Source: Paraburkholderia hiiakae
Lineage (GTDB): Bacteria > Pseudomonadota > Gammaproteobacteria > Burkholderiales > Burkholderiaceae
Reading direction: 5' to 3'
DNA length: 64,000 nt
NCBI RefSeq assembly: GCF_904848665.1
Contig: NZ_CAJHCQ010000017.1
Location: 124,001 to 188,000 of the forward strand
Position numbers and translations under genes: made by a program. Below the pieces are notes generated by a model, which saw only the letters and a list, made by a program, of their open reading frames with translations, had not been told where the DNA came from and did not search any database. This document shows, piece by piece, positions 1-8,864 of the stretch (position 1 is its first letter; every line of letters starts with the position of its first letter).

Positions 1-1
1 C

Positions 2-1174
2 CTGATCGCGTTGCTCGGCGCCGTCACCATGATCGCGGGCGCGGCGTATGGCGCGTACTACTTCACGGAAGGCCGCTTTCACGAATCGACCGACGACGCC
101 TATGTGAGCGGCAATCTCGTGCAGCTCACGCCCCAGGTCACGGGCACGGTGGTCGCCGTCAATGCCGACGACACGCAGATCGTGAAGGAGGGCGACCCTG
201 TCGTGACGCTGGATCCGGCGGACGCAAGAATCGCGCTGTCCGATGCCGAAGCGTTGCTCGGCCAGACCGTGCGCCGTGTGAGCGGCCTCTATGTCAACAA
301 CGACTTCTATGCGGCGAACGTGGCGCAACGCGAATCGGACCTTGCGCGCGCCAATGACGATCTGCGCCGGCGCGTGGCCGTCGCGGACTCGGGCGCCGTT
401 TCCGCCGAGGATATCGCTCACGCCCGCGACGCCGTGCAGGCCGCGCAGGCCGCGCTCGACGCCGCACGCCAGCAAGGTGCGGCCAATCATGCGCTGACCG
501 ATCGCACGTCGGTCGAACAGCATCCGGATGTGCTGGCGGCCGCCTCGAAGGTGCGCGCTGCGTGGCTCGCGTATGCGCGCGATACCTTGCCGGCGCCGGT
601 GACAGGCTATGTGGCGCAGCGTCAGGTGCAGGTTGGCGAGCGCGTGTCACCCGGCACGCCGCTCATGGCGATCGTGCCGCTCAATGGCGTGTGGGTCGAC
701 GCGAACTTCAAGGAAGTGCAACTCAAGCACATGCGCATTGGCCAGCCGGTGACGCTCACTGCGGATGTCTATGGTTCGGGCGTGAAGTATCACGGCCGGA
801 TTGAAGGTTTTTCGGCGGGTACGGGTAGTGCATTCGCGACGTTGCCGGCGCAGAACGCAACGGGCAACTGGATCAAGATCGTCCAGCGCCTGCCGGTGCG
901 CATCGAGCTCGATCCGCGCGAACTCGCGGCGCGTCCGTTGCGCATCGGCCTCTCGATGACGGTGGATGCCGATACGCGCGACGACTCCGGCGCGCAGCTC
1001 GGCGCGGCGCAAAATACGCGCTACCGCACCGATGTCTTCGCGCAGTACGATGCGAAAGCCGACGGCGAGATCGAAAAGATCATCAAGCAGAACGAAATAG
1101 CAACGCCCGCGACGGCGTCACAAGCCTCGCCGCAACGCGTGGCGGCGCGCGATCACAAGGGTAACGCGGGCTAG
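2..1174 (+). CDS. EmrA/HlyD-family membrane fusion protein (5' end outside window)
   Basis: Periplasmic adaptor of a tripartite MFS-type drug exporter. The frame is open to the window edge, so the true start lies upstream; 390 residues are visible. The visible part begins inside the N-terminal membrane anchor. A lipoyl/barrel half-motif (DAYVSGNLVQLTPQVTG) follows, then an alanine-rich alpha-helical hairpin (about residues 85-165), the returning lipoyl half with APVTGYVAQRQVQVGERV, and a beta-barrel with the family signature NATGNWIKIVQRLPVRIEL. The C-terminal tail is long and hydrophilic. Its stop overlaps the stop of the convergent LysR gene by 3-4 bases. Partner MFS and outer-membrane genes are expected just outside the window. 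Family assignment is firm; the substrate is unknown. Confidence 0.93.
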   Translation: MIALLGAVTMIAGAAYGAYYFTEGRFHESTDDAYVSGNLVQLTPQVTGTVVAVNADDTQIVKEGDPVVTLDPADARIALSDAEALLGQTVRRVSGLYVNNDFYAANVAQRESDLARANDDLRRRVAVADSGAVSAEDIAHARDAVQAAQAALDAARQQGAANHALTDRTSVEQHPDVLAAASKVRAAWLAYARDTLPAPVTGYVAQRQVQVGERVSPGTPLMAIVPLNGVWVDANFKEVQLKHMRIGQPVTLTADVYGSGVKYHGRIEGFSAGTGSAFATLPAQNATGNWIKIVQRLPVRIELDPRELAARPLRIGLSMTVDADTRDDSGAQLGAAQNTRYRTDVFAQYDAKADGEIEKIIKQNEIATPATASQASPQRVAARDHKGNAG

Positions 1175-2115
1175 GCTTGGCTAGCGGCCCGGCTCAGCGC
1201 TTCCGCATCCGCGGCCAGCGCCTTGGGCACCGCTTCGCGCAGGTAATCCATGAACGTCTTGATCTTGGCGTCGAGGTACTTGCGCGAGGCGTGCACCGCA
1301 TAAGCGGTGAGTCTCTGCAGACGATACTCCGGCAATACACGAACCAGCGCGCCGCTCCCCAGCATGGCGAGAGCCGTCGACATCGGCAGCGCCCCAATGC
1401 CCACGCCTTCGCGAAGGGCGACACTGAGCGCATCGGGAAGATTGATTTCGACGGGCGACCTCGGGAACTCCACCGTTTCCCGGCCGCTGGGGCCATTCAG
1501 ATGCCACCTATCGCGCGGAAAAAACGACGTGACAAACTGCAGACACGTGTGAGCCTCGAGGTCCTGCACCGTGCGCGGCACGCCGTGTGCGTCGAGATAG
1601 GCGGGTGCCGCACACAACACATTATGCACATCGCCTAGCCGGTGCGACACGAGTCGCGAGTCCGGTAGCTCCGTCGTACTCAATTGAATCATCACGTCGT
1701 AGCCGGCCTCGATGATGTCCGGCGTGTGCTGCGACAGTGTCAATTCCACCGACACCGCGGGATAGCGCTCGCGATAGCGCACGAGCGCCGGGACCACATA
1801 GGCCTGGCCGAAGCTCGGCGAAGCATGAACGCGCAGCCGCCCCGAAGGATTGACCTGCGCATTGGCCGCTTCGGCCTCGGCTTCATCGACATAGGCGAGG
1901 ATCCGTTCACATCGCTCGAGATAACGCTGGCCCGCCTCGGTCAGCGCGAGCCGCCGGGTACTCCGATGCAGCAAACGCGTGCGCAATTGCGACTCGAGTT
2001 GCGTGACCGCCCGCGACGCATTGGCGGTCTGAATATTCAGGCGCAAGGCCGCGCCCGTAAAGCTCCCTTCTTCCGCTATGCGGACAAATATCCGCATCAT
2101 GTCCAGCTTGTCCAT
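1171..2115 (-). CDS. LysR-family transcriptional regulator
   Basis: Typical 314-residue LysR protein: an N-terminal winged HTH (MDKLDMMRIFVRIAEEGSFT, then a recognition helix around NASRAVTQLE) and a periplasmic-binding-like effector domain. I chose the ATG at 2115 because the family's conserved start begins there; an in-frame extension to 2163 adds 16 residues that do not look like LysR. The gene converges on the EmrA-like adaptor with overlapping stops and lies just downstream of the ArsR gene on the same strand. LysR genes beside drug exporters commonly control them, but the target here is not shown by the sequence. Confidence 0.92.
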   Translation of the reverse strand: MDKLDMMRIFVRIAEEGSFTGAALRLNIQTANASRAVTQLESQLRTRLLHRSTRRLALTEAGQRYLERCERILAYVDEAEAEAANAQVNPSGRLRVHASPSFGQAYVVPALVRYRERYPAVSVELTLSQHTPDIIEAGYDVMIQLSTTELPDSRLVSHRLGDVHNVLCAAPAYLDAHGVPRTVQDLEAHTCLQFVTSFFPRDRWHLNGPSGRETVEFPRSPVEINLPDALSVALREGVGIGALPMSTALAMLGSGALVRVLPEYRLQRLTAYAVHASRKYLDAKIKTFMDYLREAVPKALAADAEALSRAASQA

Positions 2116-2174
2116 TGCGAGTTTTCCAGGTATGGCTCTGCCGCGCACACAGGTTCGCGCCACGCCAGATTCTC

Positions 2175-2474
2175 CTATAAATGCAGGCTAATCTGTTCGG
2201 CAAATGTCCGTATCACTTCTTCATTGCGTGAAAGAAACATCCATTGTCCGATGCGCGTCGAAACGAGAAGTCCCGCTTCGACGAGGACGGCAAGGTGTGC
2301 GGATACGGTGGACTGCGAGAGCCCGCTGCGTGCCTGGATGGCGTGTGCGGGCACGCCGCGACCCAGATCGACGTAGCCCTCGGGAAAAGCATCGACCGGG
2401 ACCTTCAGCCACGCCAGAATGTCGCGCCGCAGTGGATTGGCGAGTGCCTTATGAATCAGATTCGCGTCTATCAT
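2175..2474 (-). CDS. ArsR-family winged-helix regulator
   Basis: Small 99-residue HTH protein. It opens with IHKALANPLRRDILAWLK, typical of ArsR/SmtB helix 1-2, then a recognition helix SGLSQSTVSAHLAVLVEAGL and a beta-wing around TRIGQWMFLSRNE. No cysteine cluster for metal binding is visible, so this is probably not a metal sensor; similar proteins act as redox or metabolite sensors or by simple dimer repression. The ATG at 2474 matches the family start; the longer in-frame reading to 2936 only shadows the upstream gene. It lies 26 bases downstream of the DJ-1/PfpI gene on the same strand, probably in one transcript with sucA and pfpI, and may be that operon's regulator. Confidence 0.88.
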   Translation of the reverse strand: MIDANLIHKALANPLRRDILAWLKVPVDAFPEGYVDLGRGVPAHAIQARSGLSQSTVSAHLAVLVEAGLLVSTRIGQWMFLSRNEEVIRTFAEQISLHL

Positions 2475-2500
2475 GGCGGTCCCTGCGCTCTCCCAGTGCA

Positions 2501-3079
2501 TCAATGCGGCTGCATCAACAACGTTTTGGCGATCGTGCCCACGGCGCTTTCTCCAAGGTCTTCCCGCACGATAGAGAGCGCCAAATGAATACCGGCACTC
2601 GCACCGCCCGATGAATAGAGGTTGCCGTCCTTCAGGCAGCCAGGATTGGACATGACGTGCACCAGCGGATATTCGGCTGCGAGGCGGTGAGCATCGCGCC
2701 AGTGCGTAGTCAGCCAGCGGCGGTCGGCAAGGCCGGCGCGCGCCAGCAGAAACGCCCCGTTGGAAATGCAGGCCAGCCTGCGCGTAGTGGGCCCGGCGTC
2801 GCTGAGCCACGCTACGAGTTCGCGATGCCTGGGTGCCGGACTGATGGCGGGCGACCCAGGCACCACGACGACGTCGAACGGCGTGCTCGTTTCGAACAGA
2901 CATTCCGTCGTGCCCACTGCGGTGCCGTTGGAACACAGGACGGGACCCGGCGAGGTCCCGACGAGATGCGGTTCATAAAACGCTCTGCCATACAGGCGAT
3001 TCGCTTCATGAAACACATCCATCGGGCCGCTCACCTCGAGCAATTGAAACCCCGCGTAGAGCATCATCGCGACACGCAT
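2501..3079 (-). CDS. DJ-1/PfpI-family protein, GlxA-like domain without HTH
   Basis: A 192-residue single-domain protein of the DJ-1/PfpI (class I glutamine amidotransferase-like) superfamily. It matches the N-terminal domain of GlxA-type AraC regulators but has no DNA-binding part. It starts MRVAMMLYAGFQLLEVSGPMD and ends shortly after the conserved SSGGASAGIHLAL segment. At the nucleophile elbow the two full-length paralogues in this window have VCNGA; this protein has ISNGA, so the usual cysteine is serine, although another cysteine lies two residues earlier. The gene starts 6 bases after the sucA stop and is surely co-transcribed with it. Members of the superfamily include glyoxalases, deglycases and isonitrile hydratases; the activity here is unknown. 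Confidence 0.85.
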   Translation of the reverse strand: MRVAMMLYAGFQLLEVSGPMDVFHEANRLYGRAFYEPHLVGTSPGPVLCSNGTAVGTTECLFETSTPFDVVVVPGSPAISPAPRHRELVAWLSDAGPTTRRLACISNGAFLLARAGLADRRWLTTHWRDAHRLAAEYPLVHVMSNPGCLKDGNLYSSGGASAGIHLALSIVREDLGESAVGTIAKTLLMQPH

Positions 3080-3085
3080 GCGCCG

Positions 3086-5926
3086 TTACCCCGCGAACGC
3101 CTGCCCGACCAGCGCAGATTGCCTTGCCACATGCGCCGAATGGTAGCCCGGCGCTGTCGATGCGCCGGCATCAGGACCGGCGTAGCTGAGCGTGGCGCCC
3201 GAAGGCAGAAGGTCGCGCAACTGCGGCTCGACGAAACTCCATGCGCCCTGGTTGCGCGATTCCTCCTGGCACCAGACCACGGTCTTGAGGTGGGGATAGC
3301 GCGCGAGTTCGGCGGCCAACTGCTTTGCGGGAAACGGATAAAGCTGTTCGACGCGGATGATCGGCGTGTCGGTCGCGTTCGCGCGGCGATGCTCGAGCAA
3401 CTCGAAGTACACCTTGCCCGTGGCCACGATCACGCGCTCGACGCTGGACGCCCGCGACGCTTCGATCTGAGTGTCCGGCAGCACTTCGCGGAATTCGCCT
3501 TCGCTCAATTCCTCGAACGTGCTGACGGCTTCAGGGTGCCGCAACAGCGACTTGGGTGTCATGACGACGAGCGGGCGGCGATCGGCAGCGAGCGCCTGCC
3601 TGCGCAGCAAATGGAACAGCTGCGCGGGCGTAGTCGGCTGGGCGACGCGCATATTGTCCTGCGCGCTCAGTTGCAGATAGCGTTCGAGCCTCGCCGATGC
3701 GTGCTCAGGTCCCGCGCCTTCCTGCCCGTGAGGAAGGAACAGCGTGAGGCCGCTGCGTTGCCCCCACTTGGCGGCGCCCGCAGCGATGAACTGGTCGATC
3801 ACCACCTGCGCGCCGTTGGCGAAGTCACCGAATTGCGCTTCCCAGATCACCAATGCATCGCGGTTCACTGTTGTGTAGCCATATTCGAACGCGAGCACAG
3901 CGGCCTCGGAGAGGATGGAATTCGTCACGCTAAACCGGCCTTGCGCGTTGTTACTGGCCTCACCGACATGATCGAGCGGAATATACACACCATCGGGACG
4001 ATTCATCCGCGTTTGATCGTGCAGCACGGCGTGACGATGATTGAACGTGCCGCGCGCGCTATCCTGGCCGCTCAGTCGAACGTTGACGCCAGCACCGAGC
4101 AGCGTAGCGAATGCCAGATGCTCGCCCATGCCCCAATCGAGGGGCCGCTTTCCAGAGGCCATGTCCTGGCGTGAGTTGATCATCTTCTTGACGAGCGGAT
4201 GAAGCGAAAGGCCTTCAGGAACGGTCGAAATCCGCTGCGCGAGACCACGCAGCGTCTCGGCCGAAGGAGAAGGGTTTGCCGTTTCGGCCGGTGAGGAACG
4301 CTCGCCGGCTTCCGGGTGCTCAGCGGCAGCATCGGAGCCGTCGGTTTCATTCGCGCGCTTCAGAAGCTCGCGGCGCGCGTTGAGATAGCCCTCGGCTTCT
4401 TCGGCTGTCACCACACCTTGTTGAATCAGCTTCTGGGCGTACAGCGTCCTCACGCCGGGATGACTGGCGATCGCGCGATACATCAGGGGTTGCGTGATGC
4501 CCGGCGTGTCCTGTTCCTGGTGCCCGTATCTGCGGAAGCACACGAGATCGATGACCACGCTCCGTTTGAACGCGGTGCGATAGTCGAGGGCAAGGCGCAC
4601 CGCCATCGCGACCGCTTCGGGGTCGTCGCCGTTCACATGCAGGATGGGCGCCTCGATCATCTTCGCGATGTCCGTGGTGTAGAACGACGAACGCGTGTCG
4701 CGCGGATCGGAAGTCGTAAACCCGATCTGATTGTTGACGACGATATGAACGGTGCCGCCCGTGCCGTGTCCGCGCGTATAGGACAGGCTCAAGGTTTCCA
4801 TCACGACACCCTGGCCGGACATTGCCGCGTCGCCGTGAATCTCCACCGGCAGGACCTCGACGCCGTCTGCGCTGCCGAATACCTCGCCCTTGGCGCGCGC
4901 CATGCCTTGCACAACCGGGTTCACGATTTCCAGATGCGACGGATTGAATGCGAGCGTCACTTCAACCGGCCCCTCGGGCGTATCGACCGAACTCGTGAAG
5001 CCCTTGTGATATTTGACGTCGCCTGCGGGAAGCCCTTCGGGATCCTTTCCTTCAAACTCGTCGAACAGCGCGCGCAGCGGTTTGCCCACGATATTCACCA
5101 GAACGTTCAGGCGTCCGCGGTGCGCCATGCCCATCACCACCGAGCGCACCTTTTTCGAGGCGCTGTAGTGGACGACTTCGTCGAGCAGCGCGATCAACGA
5201 CTCTCCGCCTTCGAGCGAGAAGCGCGTTTGTCCGATATAACGCGCGTGAAGGTACTTTTCGAGGCCTTCTGCCGCAGTCAAGCGTTCCAGCAGTCTGCGT
5301 TTCTCCGCGGCCTTCAGCGACGGCCTGGCTCGCGTGGATTCGAGCTGCATCTGCCACCACCGTCGTTGCTCCGCGTCGGTGAGATGCATGAACTCGGCGC
5401 CAAGCGTGCCCGTGTAGGTTTGCCCGAGCGCTGTCACGAGGTCTTGCAGCGTGGCGTCGTCATCGAACAGGAACGTGTCGGCAGTGCTGAATTTCGTCGA
5501 CATGTCCGCGGCGTTCAGGCCATAGTAAGCCGGGGTCAACTCAGCGTAGGCGCGTGGTGGCGTCCATGCCAGCGGATCGAGATCGGCCGTACGCGTGCCG
5601 ATCATGCGGTACGCGGCGATGAGCGACTGTACCGCGACCTGCTTGCGTGCGAGCCCAAGGCCGGAGTCATTGGCGAGCGTGGTATCGGCCTGAACGATCG
5701 CGCGCGGCGGCCGCTTCGCAAGTTCGACAAAGCTCGAGATAACAGGCGAGTGCGGCTGGTCGTCGCGATCGCTGCCATCGATAGCGGGTGTTTCGCGCAG
5801 CGCATCGAACCACTCGCGCCATTCGGTGGTGACCGCATCTGGGTCAGCCAGGTAAGTTTCATACTGTTCTTCAACGTAAGGGGCATTGCCCCCGAACAGG
5901 AAAGAGGTTTGACGTTGCTTTAACAT
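3086..5926 (-). CDS. sucA: 2-oxoglutarate dehydrogenase E1 component (solitary paralogue)
   Basis: Thiamine-diphosphate-dependent E1 that decarboxylates 2-oxoglutarate and passes the succinyl group to E2. The 946-residue product shows the E1 N-terminus (SFLFGGNAPYVEEQYETYL, the E2-binding region), MGMAHRGRLNVLVNIVGKP, FNPSHLEIVNPVVQG, the cofactor region VEIHGDAAMSGQG, VNNQIGFTTSDPRDTRSS, and in the C-terminal transketolase-like half GTFNHRHAVLHDQ and LPHGQEGAGPEHASARLER. A hydrophilic 30-residue stretch rich in Ser, Glu and Ala links the halves. The ATG at 5926 is chosen by homology; the extension to 5974 is not conserved. No sucB or lpd follows; instead a DJ-1/PfpI gene starts 6 bases after the stop. 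This is therefore probably a second copy with a separate role, inferred from context. Confidence 0.9.
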   Translation of the reverse strand: MLKQRQTSFLFGGNAPYVEEQYETYLADPDAVTTEWREWFDALRETPAIDGSDRDDQPHSPVISSFVELAKRPPRAIVQADTTLANDSGLGLARKQVAVQSLIAAYRMIGTRTADLDPLAWTPPRAYAELTPAYYGLNAADMSTKFSTADTFLFDDDATLQDLVTALGQTYTGTLGAEFMHLTDAEQRRWWQMQLESTRARPSLKAAEKRRLLERLTAAEGLEKYLHARYIGQTRFSLEGGESLIALLDEVVHYSASKKVRSVVMGMAHRGRLNVLVNIVGKPLRALFDEFEGKDPEGLPAGDVKYHKGFTSSVDTPEGPVEVTLAFNPSHLEIVNPVVQGMARAKGEVFGSADGVEVLPVEIHGDAAMSGQGVVMETLSLSYTRGHGTGGTVHIVVNNQIGFTTSDPRDTRSSFYTTDIAKMIEAPILHVNGDDPEAVAMAVRLALDYRTAFKRSVVIDLVCFRRYGHQEQDTPGITQPLMYRAIASHPGVRTLYAQKLIQQGVVTAEEAEGYLNARRELLKRANETDGSDAAAEHPEAGERSSPAETANPSPSAETLRGLAQRISTVPEGLSLHPLVKKMINSRQDMASGKRPLDWGMGEHLAFATLLGAGVNVRLSGQDSARGTFNHRHAVLHDQTRMNRPDGVYIPLDHVGEASNNAQGRFSVTNSILSEAAVLAFEYGYTTVNRDALVIWEAQFGDFANGAQVVIDQFIAAGAAKWGQRSGLTLFLPHGQEGAGPEHASARLERYLQLSAQDNMRVAQPTTPAQLFHLLRRQALAADRRPLVVMTPKSLLRHPEAVSTFEELSEGEFREVLPDTQIEASRASSVERVIVATGKVYFELLEHRRANATDTPIIRVEQLYPFPAKQLAAELARYPHLKTVVWCQEESRNQGAWSFVEPQLRDLLPSGATLSYAGPDAGASTAPGYHSAHVARQSALVGQAFAG

Positions 5927-6344
5927 GATCAATCTGCCCTTGGTCGTTGCGCGGTCCAACGTCGACCGCAACACATGGAGCGACGGCGATAACGCCTGCT
6001 ACCCGGTACGCCCGGGTTAGCTGCCCAGCCGTATTCATGAACACAGTCTAGTTAAGCGGGGCAGCGGGGGATATGCGCGCGTGGTGCCGCCACCTGCCAA
6101 TTAGTGGACGTTTTGGGCCACGCCTGGCCGTTGGCCGACAACCCACGACGCTCCGGGTTTGGCGGAAGATTTGTTACACCGGAGCAAAATACTTTTTCCG
6201 GGGGCAGGCTGCATCAAATACCGACGATGCGTTAAGCTGCGCCACGCTCCTCGTTGGGACACGGCGCGTTGAGTTGGCATGCATCGATCTCGCGCTGGCC
6301 AGTTCTACGACGCAAACATCGCTACCACCAGTGAAGGTCACGGC
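5927..6344. other. 418-base intergenic region between divergent sucA and glxA-like gene
   Basis: No convincing coding region. The only long open frame (from 6073) runs into the next gene in another phase and resembles no family. It must hold the divergent promoters of the sucA operon and the GlxA-type regulator. I saw no clear -35/-10 pair or long palindrome that I would defend; the stretch around 6165-6235 is more A/T-rich than its surroundings and is the likeliest promoter zone for the plus-strand gene. Confidence 0.4.
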
Positions 6345-7310
6345 ATGAAAGTCGCCATTGTTGTATTCGATGGTGTGCAGGCGCTAGATGTTGCAGGCCC
6401 ACTCGACGTGTTTGCCGAGGCGAACACGTTTCTCTCAGAGCATCAGCGCTATGAGGTGACGCTCGTAGGACGCGAGGCGGGCACCGTGACCTGCTCGAAC
6501 GGCATGCAATTGGCGGTCTCGCTTGGCTATGCCGATCGCGACGTTCAATGGGACCTGCTCCTCGTAGCCGGCGGCCCGCAGTTGCCCGACGTCCATCCGT
6601 CTAATGAGTTTGTGGCGTGGCTGCAAAGCCAGGCGCGCAGCGCGAGCCGCTTTGGTTCGGTGTGCAACGGCGCATTCGTGCTGGCTCATGCGGGACTTCT
6701 CGATGGCAAGGAAGTGACGACCCACTGGTCGGATGCCGGACGCTTGTCCAATGAATTTCCGCACGCCAATGTGCAGCCCGACCGGATTTTCGTTCGCGAC
6801 GGACGGCTATTCACGTCGGCGGGCGTGACCGCGGGCATCGATTTGTGTCTGGCGCTGGTTACGGAAGACTGGGGACACGAACTGGCGGTGCGCGTTGCGA
6901 AGCGGCTCGTGGTGTATATCCAGCGCGAAGGCGGCCAGTCTCAGTACAGCCCTTATATTGGCGCTGGCAAGGACGAAGACCCGATACTCAGCAAGGTGTA
7001 TCGCTACGTGAGCGAACATATCACCGATACGCTGTCGATCGAGGCGCTTGCGAGCGCGGCTGCCGTGAGCCGCCGTACCTTGTCGCGCATCTTCGCGAAG
7101 AACGCAAAGGTCACGCCCTCCGTATTCGTCGAGCAGGTGCGTGTCGACACGGCGAGGAAACTCCTGGAGGACACGGATGCGCCGCTCAAGACGGTCGCAT
7201 TCAAATGCGGGTTTCATAGCGCCACGCATATGCGCACGACGTTCTCGCGGCGTCTGAACGTCACGCCGAAACAGTATCGCTTGCGATTTCGCGGGGAGGC
7301 GAGTGCGTAG
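6345..7310 (+). CDS. GlxA-family AraC-type transcriptional regulator
   Basis: A 321-residue two-domain regulator: an N-terminal DJ-1/PfpI-like domain (MKVAIVVFDGVQALDVAGPL; nucleophile elbow SVCNGAFVLAHAG; TTHWSDAGRL; TSAGVTAGIDLCL) and a C-terminal AraC domain with two HTH motifs (IEALASAAAVSRRTLSRIF and LKTVAFKCGFHSATHMRTTF). I chose the ATG at 6345, preceded by GAAGG, over an upstream in-frame ATG at 6279, because the paralogue at 38803-39840 starts at the same point. It is divergent from the sucA operon and overlaps the mug start by 8 bases. GlxA-type proteins often control catabolism of amines or betaines; the ligand here is unknown. Confidence 0.92.
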   Translation: MKVAIVVFDGVQALDVAGPLDVFAEANTFLSEHQRYEVTLVGREAGTVTCSNGMQLAVSLGYADRDVQWDLLLVAGGPQLPDVHPSNEFVAWLQSQARSASRFGSVCNGAFVLAHAGLLDGKEVTTHWSDAGRLSNEFPHANVQPDRIFVRDGRLFTSAGVTAGIDLCLALVTEDWGHELAVRVAKRLVVYIQREGGQSQYSPYIGAGKDEDPILSKVYRYVSEHITDTLSIEALASAAAVSRRTLSRIFAKNAKVTPSVFVEQVRVDTARKLLEDTDAPLKTVAFKCGFHSATHMRTTFSRRLNVTPKQYRLRFRGEASA

Positions 7311-7863
7311 CAACGATTCCCTGTTGGCGTTTGCGAGCGCCAGTTCGGCGCAATGCCTTCCCGATATCATCGAGCCCGGGTTGTCGGTACTCTTTTGCGG
7401 AATCAATCCGGGTATGCGCGCGGCAGCTGTGGGGCACCACTTCGATGGCCGAGGGAATCGGTTCTGGCGAGTTCTCCATCGCGCTGGCTTTACGAAGGAA
7501 GAGTTTCGCCCTGAGAACGACCGTGAGTTGCTGCGGCATGGCTTTGGTCTGACTACGGCAGTCTCGCGCGCGACGGCGCGCGCGGACGAATTGTCGAGAG
7601 TGGAGATTCAAGCCGCTGCGGCGCAGTTCGAACTGAAGATTGAACACTACGCGCCCAGATTCGTCGCCTTTCTTGGCAAGATGGCGCTTGCGGAAATGTC
7701 GGGCAAGCGAGATATCGAGTGGGGCTTGCAATCCAGTCGATTCGGCGGTGCGCGCGCATGGGTCTTGCCAAACCCGAGCGGCCTGAACCGCTCATTCAGC
7801 CTCGACGCACTCGTGAGTGCCTATCGCGAACTTCGTATCTCCGCTGAGTCATCGGATGAATGA
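7303..7863 (+). CDS. mug: G/U mismatch-specific uracil-DNA glycosylase
   Basis: DNA repair glycosylase that removes uracil or ethenocytosine mispaired with guanine. The 186-residue product carries the two Mug signature motifs: CGINPGMRAAAVGHHF (catalytic Asn in the GINPG loop) and LPNPSGLNRSFSLDALVSAYREL (the intercalating loop NPSGLNR). It also has the conserved NRFWRVLHRAGF. The start is a GTG at 7303 that overlaps the stop of the AraC-type gene by 8 bases, so translation is probably coupled. The last 43 bases overlap the end of the convergent LysR gene. The family call is firm. Confidence 0.93.
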   Translation: MRSNDSLLAFASASSAQCLPDIIEPGLSVLFCGINPGMRAAAVGHHFDGRGNRFWRVLHRAGFTKEEFRPENDRELLRHGFGLTTAVSRATARADELSRVEIQAAAAQFELKIEHYAPRFVAFLGKMALAEMSGKRDIEWGLQSSRFGGARAWVLPNPSGLNRSFSLDALVSAYRELRISAESSDE

Positions 7864-8864
7864 TTGAGTGGCGCCAGGTATTGCGCGTGTGTCCCGGAAT
7901 CCCGCGCGGATTCGCGATTGCCTTGACTCTCTATGCACTCCCCCTCGGTTGTCACGCCGCTCGGACATTGAAGGTGTGCATTGTTTCGCAGCGTTTCAGT
8001 CACGAACTCCACGAAGGACCGAATCTTTCCACTCGTGCCGCGTCGTTCGACATGAAGCAGGTTGACCGGCGTGGATTCGGGCTCATATGCCCTCAAGATT
8101 GGCACCAGATTTCCGGAGGACACTTCGGCTGCGGCCTGATAGGACAGCAGCTGTGTGATGCCCACGCCGTCTTGCGCCGCCGAAACGGCGGCGGGCGCCA
8201 GATTGACGATCAATCGTGGCTGAAGCCGTACGGGGATCTTTGAATTATTCTCGTAAAACATCCACTCGTGCGGTTGGGAAACGCCCGTAAAGGAAACGCA
8301 ATGGTGGGCGGCCAGGTCTCTCGGATGCATGGGTTCTCCGTGCTCGGCGAGATAAGCGGGGGACGCGAAGGTTTGACGCCGCACGGATCCCAGGCCCACC
8401 GCGAATGTGGACGAATCTTCGAGATGACCAATGCGTATGGCGATATCCACGCCTTCCTCGAGCAGGCGCGTGGGACGATCGAGGTATACGGCGTTCACGC
8501 TGACGTCGGGATAGCGCAGCGTGTAGGCGTTGACGAGCGGGGCGATGAAGCGCTGGCCCAACTGGACCGGCGCCGAAATCGTGAGCGTGCCCACAGGGTT
8601 CGCGGGGTCTGCTGCGATATGCGATTCCGCGTCGGTGATACCGTCCAGCAGCTTGCGGCAGGCTTCGACGTAAGCCATACCCGCGTCAGTGGGCCGGACC
8701 GAGCGCGTCGTGCGCGCCAGCAATTGAGCGCCCAGGCGAGCTTCGAGCGAGTTGACCGCTCGCGAAACGGCTGCTCGTGACAAGCCGAATTTTTCGGATG
8801 CGGCGCTAAAGCTGCCGCGTTCGATGATGGCTACAAACACCTCCATCTCGCGTAATCTGTCCAT
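7821..8864 (-). CDS. LysR-family transcriptional regulator with extended C-terminus
   Basis: A LysR protein of 347 residues, longer than the usual 290-320. The HTH is standard (MDRLREMEVFVAIIERGSFS, then LSRAAVSRAVNSLEARLG), followed by an effector-binding domain. After about residue 290 there is a hydrophilic tail that continues across the end of mug on the other strand, which suggests the original stop was lost or moved. The gene is divergent from the MFS efflux operon beginning at 9368 with 503 bases between them, so it is the natural candidate regulator of that operon; this is inference from position. Confidence 0.9.
   Translation of the reverse strand: MDRLREMEVFVAIIERGSFSAASEKFGLSRAAVSRAVNSLEARLGAQLLARTTRSVRPTDAGMAYVEACRKLLDGITDAESHIAADPANPVGTLTISAPVQLGQRFIAPLVNAYTLRYPDVSVNAVYLDRPTRLLEEGVDIAIRIGHLEDSSTFAVGLGSVRRQTFASPAYLAEHGEPMHPRDLAAHHCVSFTGVSQPHEWMFYENNSKIPVRLQPRLIVNLAPAAVSAAQDGVGITQLLSYQAAAEVSSGNLVPILRAYEPESTPVNLLHVERRGTSGKIRSFVEFVTETLRNNAHLQCPSGVTTEGECIESQGNRESARDSGTHAQYLAPLNHSSDDSAEIRSSR

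Noticed and set aside
4316-5923. Long 535-codon frame antisense to sucA
   Set aside because: It mirrors the codon structure of sucA; its translation is rich in Arg, His and Ala and lacks any domain. The same applies to the other long antisense frames over dxs, acetolactate synthase and the RND genes.
6073-6348. 91-codon open frame upstream of the GlxA-type gene
   Set aside because: It overlaps the real start in another phase, has no family resemblance and no ribosome site.
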